Positions 55,165 to 63,397 of a DNA stretch of 64,000 bases are shown here, in pieces. The stretch spans positions 62,001 through 126,000 of the forward strand of contig NZ_RQVJ01000001.1 of NCBI RefSeq assembly GCF_003999875.1, given 5' to 3'. Positions within the stretch are counted from its first letter, which is position 1. Each line of letters opens with the position of its first letter. Below the pieces are notes generated by a model. It was not told the DNA's origin, made no database searches, and worked only from the letters and a program-made list of their open reading frames with translations. Position numbers and translations under genes: made by a program. This DNA comes from Veillonella sp. 3310. Its GTDB lineage: Bacteria > Bacillota > Negativicutes > Veillonellales > Veillonellaceae.

Positions 55165-55488
55165 ATGAGCGCAATTATTGATGTAACATCTGCAAATTTT
55201 AAAGAAGTGGTAGCAACAAATGATAAAGTAACTGTTGTAGATTTCTGGGCACCATGGTGTGGATACTGTGTTCGCATGATGCCAGTATATGATGAATTGG
55301 CAGCTGCCTTAGGCGACAAAGTGACATTAACAAAAGTAAACACTGACGAACAACCTGAATTGGCACAATTCTTCAAAATTGAAATTCTTCCTACATTTGC
55401 TATCTTCAAAAATGGTGAAATCGTAGATCGCAAAATCGGTTTTATTCCATTAGAAGAATTAAAAGCAGCTGTAGAAGCTCATCTATAA
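55165..55488 (+). CDS. trxA: Thioredoxin with WCGYC active site
   Basis: The 107-residue protein has the thioredoxin fold: VVDFWAPWCGYC near residue 25-36, VNTDEQPELAQFFKIEILPTFAIFKNGE (with the cis-Pro after LPT) and a C-terminal helix. The active site is WCGYC instead of the usual WCGPC; the residue between cysteines affects redox potential. It should reduce disulphides in the cytoplasm. Strong AGGAGG upstream, terminator downstream. Confidence 0.95.
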   Translation: MSAIIDVTSANFKEVVATNDKVTVVDFWAPWCGYCVRMMPVYDELAAALGDKVTLTKVNTDEQPELAQFFKIEILPTFAIFKNGEIVDRKIGFIPLEELKAAVEAHL

Positions 55489-55493
55489 TACAT

Positions 55494-55521
55494 AAAAGGA
55501 CTGATGCATTCAGTCCTTTTT
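55494..55521 (+). terminator. Terminator after thioredoxin
   Basis: An 11-pair perfect stem aaaaggactga / tcagtcctttt with a short loop, then T run. Confidence 0.92.
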
Positions 55522-55625
55522 GTCTACTCTATTTGAGTTTGTATTTCTATCGGCATAATAGGTATGTAACAAGTAACAACATGTATTAGAAAGAATAGTT
55601 AAACTACTATTTGGTGTGTGTTATG

Positions 55626-55673
55626 CAAAAAGCATGTATCTCATTGACAGTGCGTCAAAAGATACATGTTTTT
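55626..55673. terminator. Terminator of the DUF896-thrE operon (probably bidirectional)
   Basis: catgtatct (55633-55641) / agatacatg (55660-55668) enclose a second perfect stem ttgac / gtcaa; A and T runs flank both sides. It lies just past the - strand stop of thrE. Confidence 0.88.
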
Positions 55674-57002
55674 TTATGTATATCGTTTATCTAATAAACT
55701 TTCTAGTTTTTTCTCTTTTCGAGCATCTAATACTTTGCCTGCCAAAATGGATGGTATTGCTACGCCCACACCAATGGAGATAATGATAAGAATTGCCGTA
55801 ACACCACTTTGAATAGCTTCTACGAGTGTAGTAGAAGTCAGTGAGTTGATGTGTAACATGGCGTATAAAAATCGATAGATAAATACGCCAGGTACAAGAG
55901 GAATCGCTGATGGAATCGCTAATACCTTAGAGGATGTATGGGAATAACGAGCTGCTTTCAGAGAAAATAAACTGACCATAGCGGCAGCGATAAAAGTAGC
56001 GCCAAACACAGAAAACCCTAAGTATAATATGAGCGTATTTTTTACCAAAATAGCAATGAGGCCACCAATACCTATGAGTGGAAGTAGACGTTTTGGAGTA
56101 TAAAACATCACAGCATAGCCCGCAGCACCCACAACGGCAGCACCTAATAAAACAATGGAAATGCTGTCTGGAACAATACTTAAATGGGTGAAATCATAAG
56201 AATGATTGAAGTATTGAGCCATGCTAATCCCTACAGTCATACTGCCCACAATGAGTAACGTATGTACAGCTCGAGATATTCCTGCCAAAATGTAGTTGTT
56301 TAGCAAATCATCGACGGTATTAATGAGAGGAATGCCAGGAACCATAAACAATGTACAAGCAATCATAGCATAGATCACATCGGTAGAGTCAAAAATACAT
56401 CCGGATAAAAAGGCTAATCCAGAAGATACCGCAGCAGCACAGGCGATACTGATATAACCGTTAATTTGAAAACGTTTTAATATCAATTGTATAATAAATC
56501 CAAGGAGGGCGCAGAATGTTGTAATCCATGCAGAGATAATAGTACCCCCAAATAAGATAGGAAAAGCACCACAGGCAAATCCTGCAAAGATGGCAGATGT
56601 GGAATCTGAATGGGGAGGATCTTTTTTAGCAATCTCTTCGAGCTTTTGGGAAAATTCATCAAGAGTATACTCTTTACGTAATGCAGTCCAAGTTAAGACA
56701 CTAATGGAGGAAATAATATCCATATTCGCTCCTAAATATTGGACATTTCTAAAGGATGTAAAGCAATCTTCTGGACTATGAATATTAATTAAAATATTAG
56801 AGTAGGCAATATGGATATGAAGATGATCTGCTGGAATTCCCATATATGCGGCTGCGCGACGCATATCTCGAACAATTTGGTTCGCATTGGCTCCATTTTC
56901 AGATAATAAACAGCCCATACGAAGTAGAATTTTTACCTTTTTTCTGATTTCCACAAAGGGTTCTTCTAAAATATGCAAATCCTTTTCTGTATATTGAGAC
57001 AT
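55674..57002 (-). CDS. thrE: Threonine/serine exporter (ThrE family)
   Basis: This 442-residue protein has an N-terminal ThrE domain (about 15-260, starting LLRMGCLLSENGANANQIVRDM) and a C-terminal membrane half (about 280-430), with about ten hydrophobic segments in all. Many Firmicutes split this exporter into two genes (YjjP- and YjjB-like); here both are one protein, as in Corynebacterium ThrE. It probably exports small amino acids across the inner membrane. It starts one base after the stop of the DUF896 gene. Confidence 0.92.
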   Translation of the reverse strand: MSQYTEKDLHILEEPFVEIRKKVKILLRMGCLLSENGANANQIVRDMRRAAAYMGIPADHLHIHIAYSNILINIHSPEDCFTSFRNVQYLGANMDIISSISVLTWTALRKEYTLDEFSQKLEEIAKKDPPHSDSTSAIFAGFACGAFPILFGGTIISAWITTFCALLGFIIQLILKRFQINGYISIACAAAVSSGLAFLSGCIFDSTDVIYAMIACTLFMVPGIPLINTVDDLLNNYILAGISRAVHTLLIVGSMTVGISMAQYFNHSYDFTHLSIVPDSISIVLLGAAVVGAAGYAVMFYTPKRLLPLIGIGGLIAILVKNTLILYLGFSVFGATFIAAAMVSLFSLKAARYSHTSSKVLAIPSAIPLVPGVFIYRFLYAMLHINSLTSTTLVEAIQSGVTAILIIISIGVGVAIPSILAGKVLDARKEKKLESLLDKRYT

Positions 57003-57003
57003 A

Positions 57004-57270
57004 TTAATGCTTCTTCCGTAAGTATTCCGTATTTAAATCTACATCAACTTCCACAGTATCTGCTTCAGGTTCAGCATCTACAAACTCAATAGATTCTAAA
57101 TGTTGTACTACTTGAGCACGGATGAACCCCAAGTAGACTTCATATAGATCTTTTTTTTCTGCTAATTCTTCTTCTGTTAGAGCTTGACCAGATTTTTTTT
57201 TCGCAGCCAATGCATTAATGCGAGTTAAGGCTTCTTCCATAGTCATATCTTTTTTTTCTTGTTCTGTCAT
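57004..57270 (-). CDS. DUF896 family protein (YnzC-like)
   Basis: The 88-residue protein contains the DUF896/UPF0291 motif: ALTRINALAAKKKSGQALTEEELAEKK near the N-terminus, followed by YLGFIRAQVVQHLESI. The family is small, helical, and of unknown function; the B. subtilis homologue is an SOS-associated protein. It starts behind AAGGAG and is followed one base after its stop by thrE. The upstream region holds a 20-base perfect inverted repeat (57330-57349). Confidence 0.9.
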   Translation of the reverse strand: MTEQEKKDMTMEEALTRINALAAKKKSGQALTEEELAEKKDLYEVYLGFIRAQVVQHLESIEFVDAEPEADTVEVDVDLNTEYLRKKH

Positions 57271-57329
57271 ATATAAACTCCTTATTTGTTAGCACACACC
57301 CTTTATGGTATGATACACTATATATTAGT

Positions 57330-57349
57330 GTTAGATAAAAGTATCTAAC
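57330..57349. promoter_or_regulatory. Perfect inverted repeat in the DUF896-nth divergent gap
   Basis: gttagata / tatctaac, eight-base arms with a four-base centre (aaag), lies between two divergently transcribed genes, among A/T-rich promoter-like sequence. The size and position fit a dimeric repressor operator, which could act on either gene. It matches no operator that I can name. Confidence 0.55.
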
Positions 57350-57422
57350 CTATAGTCATAATTGTAGATTTATATTATAACACAAAGTATATAGTTTTTT
57401 CATCTTAGAGGAGAAGGCTCCG

Positions 57423-58058
57423 ATGCGAATCACAAAAGCCATCAAGGCAGAGCAAATACGAATATTGGGAGAAGTCTACCACGATGCAAAACCGGCACTA
57501 GAGTTTACTACGCCTTTTGAATTGCTAGTAGCGGTAGCATTATCTGCACAGTGTACGGATGAACGGGTCAACATTGTAACCAAACGACTCTTTCCAAAAT
57601 ATAGCGATCCCAAAGATATGTATGAATTAGGGATTCCAGGATTAGAGGCATTGATTAAAGATTGTGGATTATATCGCTCCAAAGCGAAACATATCCATGA
57701 AACATGCAAGATTTTAGTAGAACAATACAATAGTGAAGTGCCGCGAGATTTTGATATCTTGGTGACACTGCCAGGAGTTGGTCGTAAAACCGCCAATGTA
57801 TTGGTATCCATCTTATTTGATACGCCAGCTATTGCAGTAGATACTCATGTGTTCCGCGTATCTAATCGGTTAGGGATTGCTAAGGGGAAAACACCTGACG
57901 AAGTAGAAAAGAAACTGAAAAAAGCAATTCCTATGGAACACTGGAGTGCCGCACATCATTGGATGATCTGGCATGGTCGAAAAATTTGTAAAGCACGAAA
58001 ACCATTATGTGACGAATGTCCTTTATATGATGTATGCCAATCGGCAGGGAAGGTATAG
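57423..58058 (+). CDS. nth: Endonuclease III
   Basis: Nth is a glycosylase/AP lyase removing oxidised pyrimidines. The 211-residue protein has the helix-hairpin-helix LPGVGRKTANV with the catalytic Lys near residue 121, the catalytic Asp in AVDTHVFRVSNRLG, and the C-terminal [4Fe-4S] ligands in the spacing C-x6-C-x2-C-x5-C (ICKARKPLCDECPLYDVC). Its stop is one base before the next gene, giving a tight operon. Confidence 0.97.
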   Translation: MRITKAIKAEQIRILGEVYHDAKPALEFTTPFELLVAVALSAQCTDERVNIVTKRLFPKYSDPKDMYELGIPGLEALIKDCGLYRSKAKHIHETCKILVEQYNSEVPRDFDILVTLPGVGRKTANVLVSILFDTPAIAVDTHVFRVSNRLGIAKGKTPDEVEKKLKKAIPMEHWSAAHHWMIWHGRKICKARKPLCDECPLYDVCQSAGKV

Positions 58059-58059
58059 T

Positions 58060-59562
58060 ATGACAGAACAAATGAGACGTCTCATTGAGGCTTTTACCAA
58101 GGTAGGTGTTACAGGACCTGCTATCGTACAAGAAATCGCAAGATTTCGAGTGTTAGATCAAATCATCACCCAAAGTGGTGAAGTTCGTGAGTGGGGCATT
58201 ACACCAAAAGAATTATTTGAGCTTGCGCAAACATCTACAGTAGATATGTTTGGACCCTTGCCATATGATGAAGCAGGATTCAAGGAAATTTATGGAATTT
58301 CCTTTAGTGTTGAGTTAATGGATTTCATCAGTGCCACAGGATATTATGAAGGTGTGTCAGCAGGTCGTCAGTGGTCTGTACCGATGCAAGAAGTGATTGA
58401 CTTTCATAAGAATACAGAAGGGATTATCCTCTTTGCCTATTTCGAGGAATATGCAGCTATTGCAGAAGAGATTATGCAAACCCTTCCAACCGATCGTTTG
58501 CTCTTCTATACAGCCTCTGAAAGTTGCTATAACCTCTTCCGTAGTTTATATCCGCTAGCACCAGTCATTAATGAATGGCCAGAAGATGTCATTTTTGATC
58601 ATATTGTAGCGGCTACATCTGGTATGTTTACAGCACCGGTCACTACGATGGAACAAATGGCAGCTCGTGTGAATAATGTGAGCGAAAGAGGTACGGTACG
58701 TTACTTCATTCCAGTGTCTGCTGTACAAGACCAATTGAATATGAATCGAGTAGCCTTGCAGTTCATGATTCTTCAAAATCATTTAGAAGTAGTTCGAGAA
58801 TGGGCTCCATTGCAAACGTATGAATTCCGTTATGGAGTAGGTCCTGTGAAAAAAGTAGATCTTTCTATTTGTGAAATTGTTGAAGATGGATACAAACAAA
58901 CAAACTTTATTCCACTACCGCATGAAGTATTAGCCTCTATGGAAACATTTAGCTTAGCTCATTATGGACTTTCATTATATGGAGTGCAAGTAAGTATGAA
59001 TCCGAAGCATCCAACTATGGGTGAGGATGGATACATGCATGGCGATTATCGGATTCCAACCTATATGCAACGCATGTTTGAAGCCTTGGAAGGATACTAT
59101 TTACAAGTGTCTATGAAAGGTATCGATGTATCGGTTACATTGGAACACAAACAGGGTATTCCATTAGGTGCTTCTCCAGAAGATGCAACTGTACAAGAAG
59201 TAATGGAACAATCAATTTTACAAGATGATACAGTAGCATATCATTGGTATTTTAATCATCCAAGTGCACCATTCTTGTGGTATACCTATTTCAACAGTGA
59301 AGAAGGAAAACAAGTAGTACGTACATTAGCATCCATGGTAACTACTACACCAGCCTTATTGCAATTAATGGGTAGTTGTCGTCGTCAAGTAGTGAAAGAA
59401 GAGGCGCTAGCTACATTTACTACAAGCTTTACCAATTCATTACAACAATATGAAACAGAAAAAACGCAAGCTGAAACAAACTGGGCCAATGCATTAGCTA
59501 CATTAGCTACTGAGATTGTACCAGTACCAACAGAAACAAATACAGAAGTAGGGGAGGACTAA
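58060..59562 (+). CDS. Unrecognised 500-residue protein, possibly a decayed N6-adenine methyltransferase
   Basis: I do not recognise this protein with certainty. The layout resembles a type I-like DNA methyltransferase with a specificity-type C-terminus: an N-terminal helical region, a middle part with ILFAYFEEYAAIAEEI and VIFDHIVAATSGMFT where a methyltransferase would have its SAM loop and NPPF motif, then RYFIPVSAVQDQLNM, and a C-terminal FLWYTYFNSEEGKQVVRTLA segment like those in HsdS subunits. The catalytic motifs are absent, so it would not methylate. It is behind nth and before a PC4-like DNA-binding protein. Start ATG 58060. Confidence 0.55.
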   Translation: MTEQMRRLIEAFTKVGVTGPAIVQEIARFRVLDQIITQSGEVREWGITPKELFELAQTSTVDMFGPLPYDEAGFKEIYGISFSVELMDFISATGYYEGVSAGRQWSVPMQEVIDFHKNTEGIILFAYFEEYAAIAEEIMQTLPTDRLLFYTASESCYNLFRSLYPLAPVINEWPEDVIFDHIVAATSGMFTAPVTTMEQMAARVNNVSERGTVRYFIPVSAVQDQLNMNRVALQFMILQNHLEVVREWAPLQTYEFRYGVGPVKKVDLSICEIVEDGYKQTNFIPLPHEVLASMETFSLAHYGLSLYGVQVSMNPKHPTMGEDGYMHGDYRIPTYMQRMFEALEGYYLQVSMKGIDVSVTLEHKQGIPLGASPEDATVQEVMEQSILQDDTVAYHWYFNHPSAPFLWYTYFNSEEGKQVVRTLASMVTTTPALLQLMGSCRRQVVKEEALATFTTSFTNSLQQYETEKTQAETNWANALATLATEIVPVPTETNTEVGED

Positions 59563-59564
59563 TC

Positions 59565-59855
59565 ATGGCTGTTGTGAATTATTCAATTTATAAAGTATTA
59601 GGCACGCTTTCAGAAAATAAAGATGGTATGAAAAAACAATTAACATGCACAAGCTGGGGACGTTACAATCCTAAATTCGATATCCGTGCATGGGATGAAG
59701 ATTACTCGCAAATGACGAAAGGTGTAACCTTAACATTAGAAGAAATTTTAGAATTAAAAGAAATCTTAAACTCTGTAGATTTAGAAGAAGCCTTAGAAGA
59801 AGCAAAACAAGAACGGGCTGAGGCTAAAAAATTAGAAGCAGAAAAATCTGAATAA
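59565..59855 (+). CDS. PC4/YdbC family single-stranded DNA-binding protein
   Basis: The 96-residue protein has the YdbC/PC4 fold region: KKQLTCTSWGRYNPKFDIR, AWDEDYSQMTKGVTLTLEE, followed by a charged helical tail rich in Glu/Lys. YdbC of Lactococcus is a PC4-like single-stranded DNA-binding protein. It starts three bases after the 500-residue protein's stop and is probably the last gene of the nth operon. Confidence 0.85.
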   Translation: MAVVNYSIYKVLGTLSENKDGMKKQLTCTSWGRYNPKFDIRAWDEDYSQMTKGVTLTLEEILELKEILNSVDLEEALEEAKQERAEAKKLEAEKSE

Positions 59856-59871
59856 GTCATAGTCCCTAGTA

Positions 59872-59901
59872 TTGCATAGATAATGGGATTCGTGTTATAA
59901 T
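59872..59901 (+). promoter_or_regulatory. Promoter of rpmE
   Basis: TTGCAT (59872-59877), an 18-base spacer and TATAAT (59896-59901), 40 bases before the rpmE start. Confidence 0.7.
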
Positions 59902-59941
59902 CTTTAGGAATAGTTTAGACGTTGAAAAGAGGTGTATATAC

Positions 59942-60139
59942 ATGAAAGAAGGAATTCATCCAAATTATGTGGAAGCAACTGTAACTTGCGGTTGTGGTAA
60001 CACATTCAAAACTGGCTCTGTTAAAGGTGATCTTCGCGTGGACGTTTGCTCCAACTGCCATCCATTCTTCACAGGCCAACAACGTGCGGCTAAAGCTCGC
60101 GGTCGTATCGAACAATTTAACAAACGTTACGGCAAATAA
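59942..60139 (+). CDS. rpmE: 50S ribosomal protein L31 (zinc-binding type)
   Basis: The 65-residue protein starts [20 protein letters not shown] and has a zinc-ribbon pattern C-x-C then [10 protein letters not shown], so it is the zinc-containing (C+) form rather than the C- paralogue. It is a component of the ribosomal central protuberance. It starts a conserved rpmE-DUF1385-prfA-prmC-tsaC cluster. Confidence 0.97.
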   Translation: MKEGIHPNYVEATVTCGCGNTFKTGSVKGDLRVDVCSNCHPFFTGQQRAAKARGRIEQFNKRYGK

Positions 60140-60167
60140 TTGCGTACACAAACTATACAAATTAAAT

Positions 60168-60197
60168 GGCAGAGCTAAGGCTCTGCCTATATTTGTT
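60168..60197 (+). terminator. Terminator-like hairpin after rpmE
   Basis: A perfect eight-pair stem ggcagagc / gctctgcc with loop taag is followed by TATATTTGTTTT. The T tail is imperfect, so some read-through into the DUF1385 gene is expected. Confidence 0.7.
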
Positions 60198-60211
60198 TTA
60201 CAGGAGAACCT

Positions 60212-61102
60212 ATGACTCAACAACGAATAAAGAAATTTGTCGGTGGTCAAGCAGTGATTGAAGGGGTTATGATGCGTGGTCCTAAAATTATGGCCACAGC
60301 TTGTCGTAAACCGGATGGAACCATAACGGTGAAGGAAGAACCAACGAAATCTATCCAAGACAAATATCCCGTTTTAAAACTGCCTTTCTTACGTGGAACT
60401 GTAGCTTTGTTTGAATCCTTAGTGATTGGTATGAAAGCATTATCGTTTTCGGCACAAGCCTCTGGAGAAGAAGAGGAAGAGGTCACAAATAAGGAAATCG
60501 CCATCACTATGGCTGTATCTGTGCTCATTGCAGCAGCATTATTTATTGCCTTGCCAACGTGGCTAGCAAAATTTATGCCTGGTGCTGGCTCAGATCATAT
60601 GATATTGAATCTATATGAAGGAACCATTCGATTAGTTCTTTTTTTACTATATATTTTTGCTATCGGATTAACCCCAGATATTAAGCGTGTCTTTCAGTAT
60701 CATGGGGCGGAGCATAAAACCATTCACACTTATGAAAATGATAGACCATTAACGGTAGAAGAAGTGCGAAACCATTCGAGATTACATGCTCGGTGCGGGA
60801 CAAACTTTTTGTTATTTGTGATGGTTGTGAGTATATTTGTATTCGCTTTTCTAGGATGGCCAAATTTAGTGGAACGTATCGTTTCTAGATTAGCCCTTAT
60901 GCCTGTAGTAGCGGGCATTTCTTATGAGCTTATCCGTTTTGCTGGACGCTCCCAAAACCCACTAGTGAAAGCCATGATCGCCCCAGGTCTTGTGTTACAA
61001 TACATGACAACACGTGAGCCAGATGACGATCAAATTGAAGTGGCCATTCGTGCCTTAACATCGGTGCGACCTAGTGAAGAAGATGCTTACGAAGAAGAAT
61101 AG
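60212..61102 (+). CDS. DUF1385 membrane protein
   Basis: The 296-residue protein has the DUF1385 start KKFVGGQAVIEGVMMRGP, several membrane segments (about 108-130, 145-165, 200-225 and more), and the conserved HGAEHKTIHTYEN with histidines near 170. DUF1385 genes are almost always between rpmE and prfA in Firmicutes; the function is unknown. A metal-dependent role is suggested by the His/Glu motif. Confidence 0.93.
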   Translation: MTQQRIKKFVGGQAVIEGVMMRGPKIMATACRKPDGTITVKEEPTKSIQDKYPVLKLPFLRGTVALFESLVIGMKALSFSAQASGEEEEEVTNKEIAITMAVSVLIAAALFIALPTWLAKFMPGAGSDHMILNLYEGTIRLVLFLLYIFAIGLTPDIKRVFQYHGAEHKTIHTYENDRPLTVEEVRNHSRLHARCGTNFLLFVMVVSIFVFAFLGWPNLVERIVSRLALMPVVAGISYELIRFAGRSQNPLVKAMIAPGLVLQYMTTREPDDDQIEVAIRALTSVRPSEEDAYEEE

Positions 61103-61114
61103 AAAGGAGTCACC

Positions 61115-62197
61115 GTGTTAGTAGATAAACTGCAAGTGATTGAAGATAAATTTTTAGACTTGGAACAGCGCATTTCTGACCCAGACGTGATTGCTCGTCA
61201 AGAAGAATGGCGTAAATTGACTCGTCAACATGCGTCATTAACGGATACAGTGAACACATTCCGCCAATATAAACAAGTCTTAGCCGGTATCGAAGAAGCA
61301 TTGGAAGTATTGGGCGATAAAAGCCTAGATGAGGACTTCCGTGCCATGGCACAAGAAGAATTGAATGAATTAAAAGTTCGCCGTGATGAATTAGAAGCAG
61401 AATTGCATATTTTGCTATTACCAAAAGATCCGAATGATGATAAAAATATTATCGTCGAAATTCGTGGCGGTGCCGGTGGTGATGAAGCAGCTTTGTTTGC
61501 AGGCGATTTATTCCGTATGTTTACAAAATATGCAGAAACACAAGGCTGGAGATGTACTATCATCGATGCCAATGAGCCTGAATTGGGAGGCTTTAAAGAG
61601 GTAGTATTCTCTATCGAAGGTGACAGTGTATATTCTAAGTTAAAATTTGAAAGTGGTGTACACCGTGTACAACGTGTGCCAGATACAGAATCTTCTGGAC
61701 GTATTCATACGTCTACGGTAACTGTTGCGGTATTGCCTGAAGCAGAAGATATCGACATCGAAATCAATGAAAAAGATTTAGAAATCGATACGTACCGTGC
61801 CTCTGGTGCGGGCGGACAGCACATCAATAAAACAGAGTCTGCCGTTCGTATTACTCACAAACCATCTGGCATTGTAGTAGCGTGTCAGGATGAGCGTTCC
61901 CAGCTTAAAAACCGTGAAAAAGCCATGCGCGTATTGCGTGCTAAATTACAAGATAAAGCAGAGCAAGAAGCTACATCCGCTATGGCAGCAGACCGTAAAA
62001 GCCAAGTGGGTACAGGGGATCGCTCCGAGCGAATCCGTACGTACAACTATCCACAAGGTCGTGTGACGGACCATCGTATTAATTTAACTTTATACAAATT
62101 AAATGCTGTATTAAATGGGGATATGGATGAATTAATCCAAGCCTTGATCACAGCAGAACAAGCCGCTAAAATGCAAGAGGCAAATCAACATGGATAA
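61115..62197 (+). CDS. prfA: Peptide chain release factor 1
   Basis: RF1 reads UAA and UAG. The 360-residue protein has the GGQ loop ([17 protein letters not shown], about residue 230) whose Gln is methylated by PrmC, the next gene. The region for stop recognition lies around residues 185-195. Start GTG 61115 follows AAAGGAG. It overlaps prmC by 8 bases. Confidence 0.97.
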   Translation: MLVDKLQVIEDKFLDLEQRISDPDVIARQEEWRKLTRQHASLTDTVNTFRQYKQVLAGIEEALEVLGDKSLDEDFRAMAQEELNELKVRRDELEAELHILLLPKDPNDDKNIIVEIRGGAGGDEAALFAGDLFRMFTKYAETQGWRCTIIDANEPELGGFKEVVFSIEGDSVYSKLKFESGVHRVQRVPDTESSGRIHTSTVTVAVLPEAEDIDIEINEKDLEIDTYRASGAGGQHINKTESAVRITHKPSGIVVACQDERSQLKNREKAMRVLRAKLQDKAEQEATSAMAADRKSQVGTGDRSERIRTYNYPQGRVTDHRINLTLYKLNAVLNGDMDELIQALITAEQAAKMQEANQHG

Positions 62198-63146
62198 TGA
62201 GTTATGGACTATTAGTCGCATGCTCCAATGGACAGAGCAGTATTTTCGCTCCAAAGGCATAGAATCAAGCCGCTTGGATGGGGAAGTACTGCTTTCTCAT
62301 AGTTTGGGCTGTGACCGTATGTACTTATATGTCAATTTTGACCGTCCGTTGGACAAGGCTGAATTAGATGCCTATCGACCTCTAGTGGTACAACGTGCCA
62401 AAGGTTATAGTGTAGCAGCTATTACAGGTCATAAAGAATTTATGGGGTTAGATTTTCATGTGAACGAGCACGTGTTGATTCCCCGTCCCGATACAGAAAC
62501 ATTGATTGAAGATATCTTAGAACTCTATGATGTGGATGCATCTCCACGCATCTTAGACTTATGCACAGGTCCCGGCACTATTTTGTTAAGTCTATTACAT
62601 TATTTGCCGAATGCCACTGGTGTAGGCCTAGATATTTCCGATAAAGCATTAGCAGTGGCTGAGGAGAATTGCAGATCTTTGGAATTAGCCGATGTTTCAA
62701 GGTTCTGTGAAAGTGATGTAAAACAATTGTTAGAACAGGTGGCAATGGGAAAAGGTACTGAATATAATGTGCTAATGGAGGCTTGTACATCTCTAGTTGG
62801 AGAACAAATCACATCCTTAGATGGTCTGTTTGATGTACTTGTGTCGAATCCACCGTATATCACAACAGCAGAGATGAAAGCATTATCTCAAGAGGTATTA
62901 CACGAACCTCACATTGCACTTCATGGAGGAGATACGGGATTAGAGTTTTATGTTCCTATTATTCGTGAAGGTTGGCGTTTTGTAAAAGATGGTGGTTACC
63001 TTGCTATCGAAATTGGACAGGGTCAAGAAGAGTCAGTATCTAAACTAGCTAGAGAAACAGGACAATATGGAGAACCTGTATACCAACGAGATATCGCTGG
63101 TATCATTCGTGAAGTACGTTGGGAAGTACGACGCTCTTCTATATAA
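62190..63146 (+). CDS. prmC: Release factor glutamine N5-methyltransferase
   Basis: PrmC methylates the Gln of the GGQ motif in RF1/RF2. The 318-residue protein has an N-terminal helical domain (to about 95), [15 protein letters not shown] (SAM site) near 115-129 and the catalytic SNPPYIT near 220. Between these two motifs lies an extra stretch (about residues 180-210) not present in the E. coli protein. The C-terminus is normal. Confidence 0.94.
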   Translation: MDNELWTISRMLQWTEQYFRSKGIESSRLDGEVLLSHSLGCDRMYLYVNFDRPLDKAELDAYRPLVVQRAKGYSVAAITGHKEFMGLDFHVNEHVLIPRPDTETLIEDILELYDVDASPRILDLCTGPGTILLSLLHYLPNATGVGLDISDKALAVAEENCRSLELADVSRFCESDVKQLLEQVAMGKGTEYNVLMEACTSLVGEQITSLDGLFDVLVSNPPYITTAEMKALSQEVLHEPHIALHGGDTGLEFYVPIIREGWRFVKDGGYLAIEIGQGQEESVSKLARETGQYGEPVYQRDIAGIIREVRWEVRRSSI

Positions 63147-63364
63147 ACATTTATGTATTGAATCTGCTAATGGAGATAGAATGCCATATACTTCTCCACA
63201 AATTTACGTTCCACTAAGATTTGCTCCGAAGTATATGACGCTCTATCTTAGGCAATCAACAGCAGTATGTATAAATACAAGTTTATATAGTGCTTGCTTT
63301 GGTGAGAAAGGCAAAGATTCAAAAGTAGTAGCTCATATATTTTAAAAATAAATTCGGTATTTAG

Positions 63365-63373
63365 TGATATAAT
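63365..63373 (+). promoter_or_regulatory. Extended -10 promoter element before tsaC
   Basis: TGATATAAT, an extended -10 box (TGn before TATAAT 63368-63373), lies 25 bases before tsaC; no good -35 box is seen. The gap upstream (63147-63364) holds no gene I can support. Confidence 0.5.
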
Positions 63374-63397
63374 ATTATTTAAGAAAGGAGGCACGAT

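Noticed and set aside
57973-58059. Upstream in-frame start for the 500-residue protein
   Set aside because: This would lie wholly inside nth; ATG 58060 directly after the nth stop fits the operon spacing better.
63067-63345. A 92-codon open frame after prmC
   Set aside because: The first part is a shadow of prmC; the rest (from about 63150) has no ribosome binding site, no motif and unusual composition. It could be a relic but cannot be supported.
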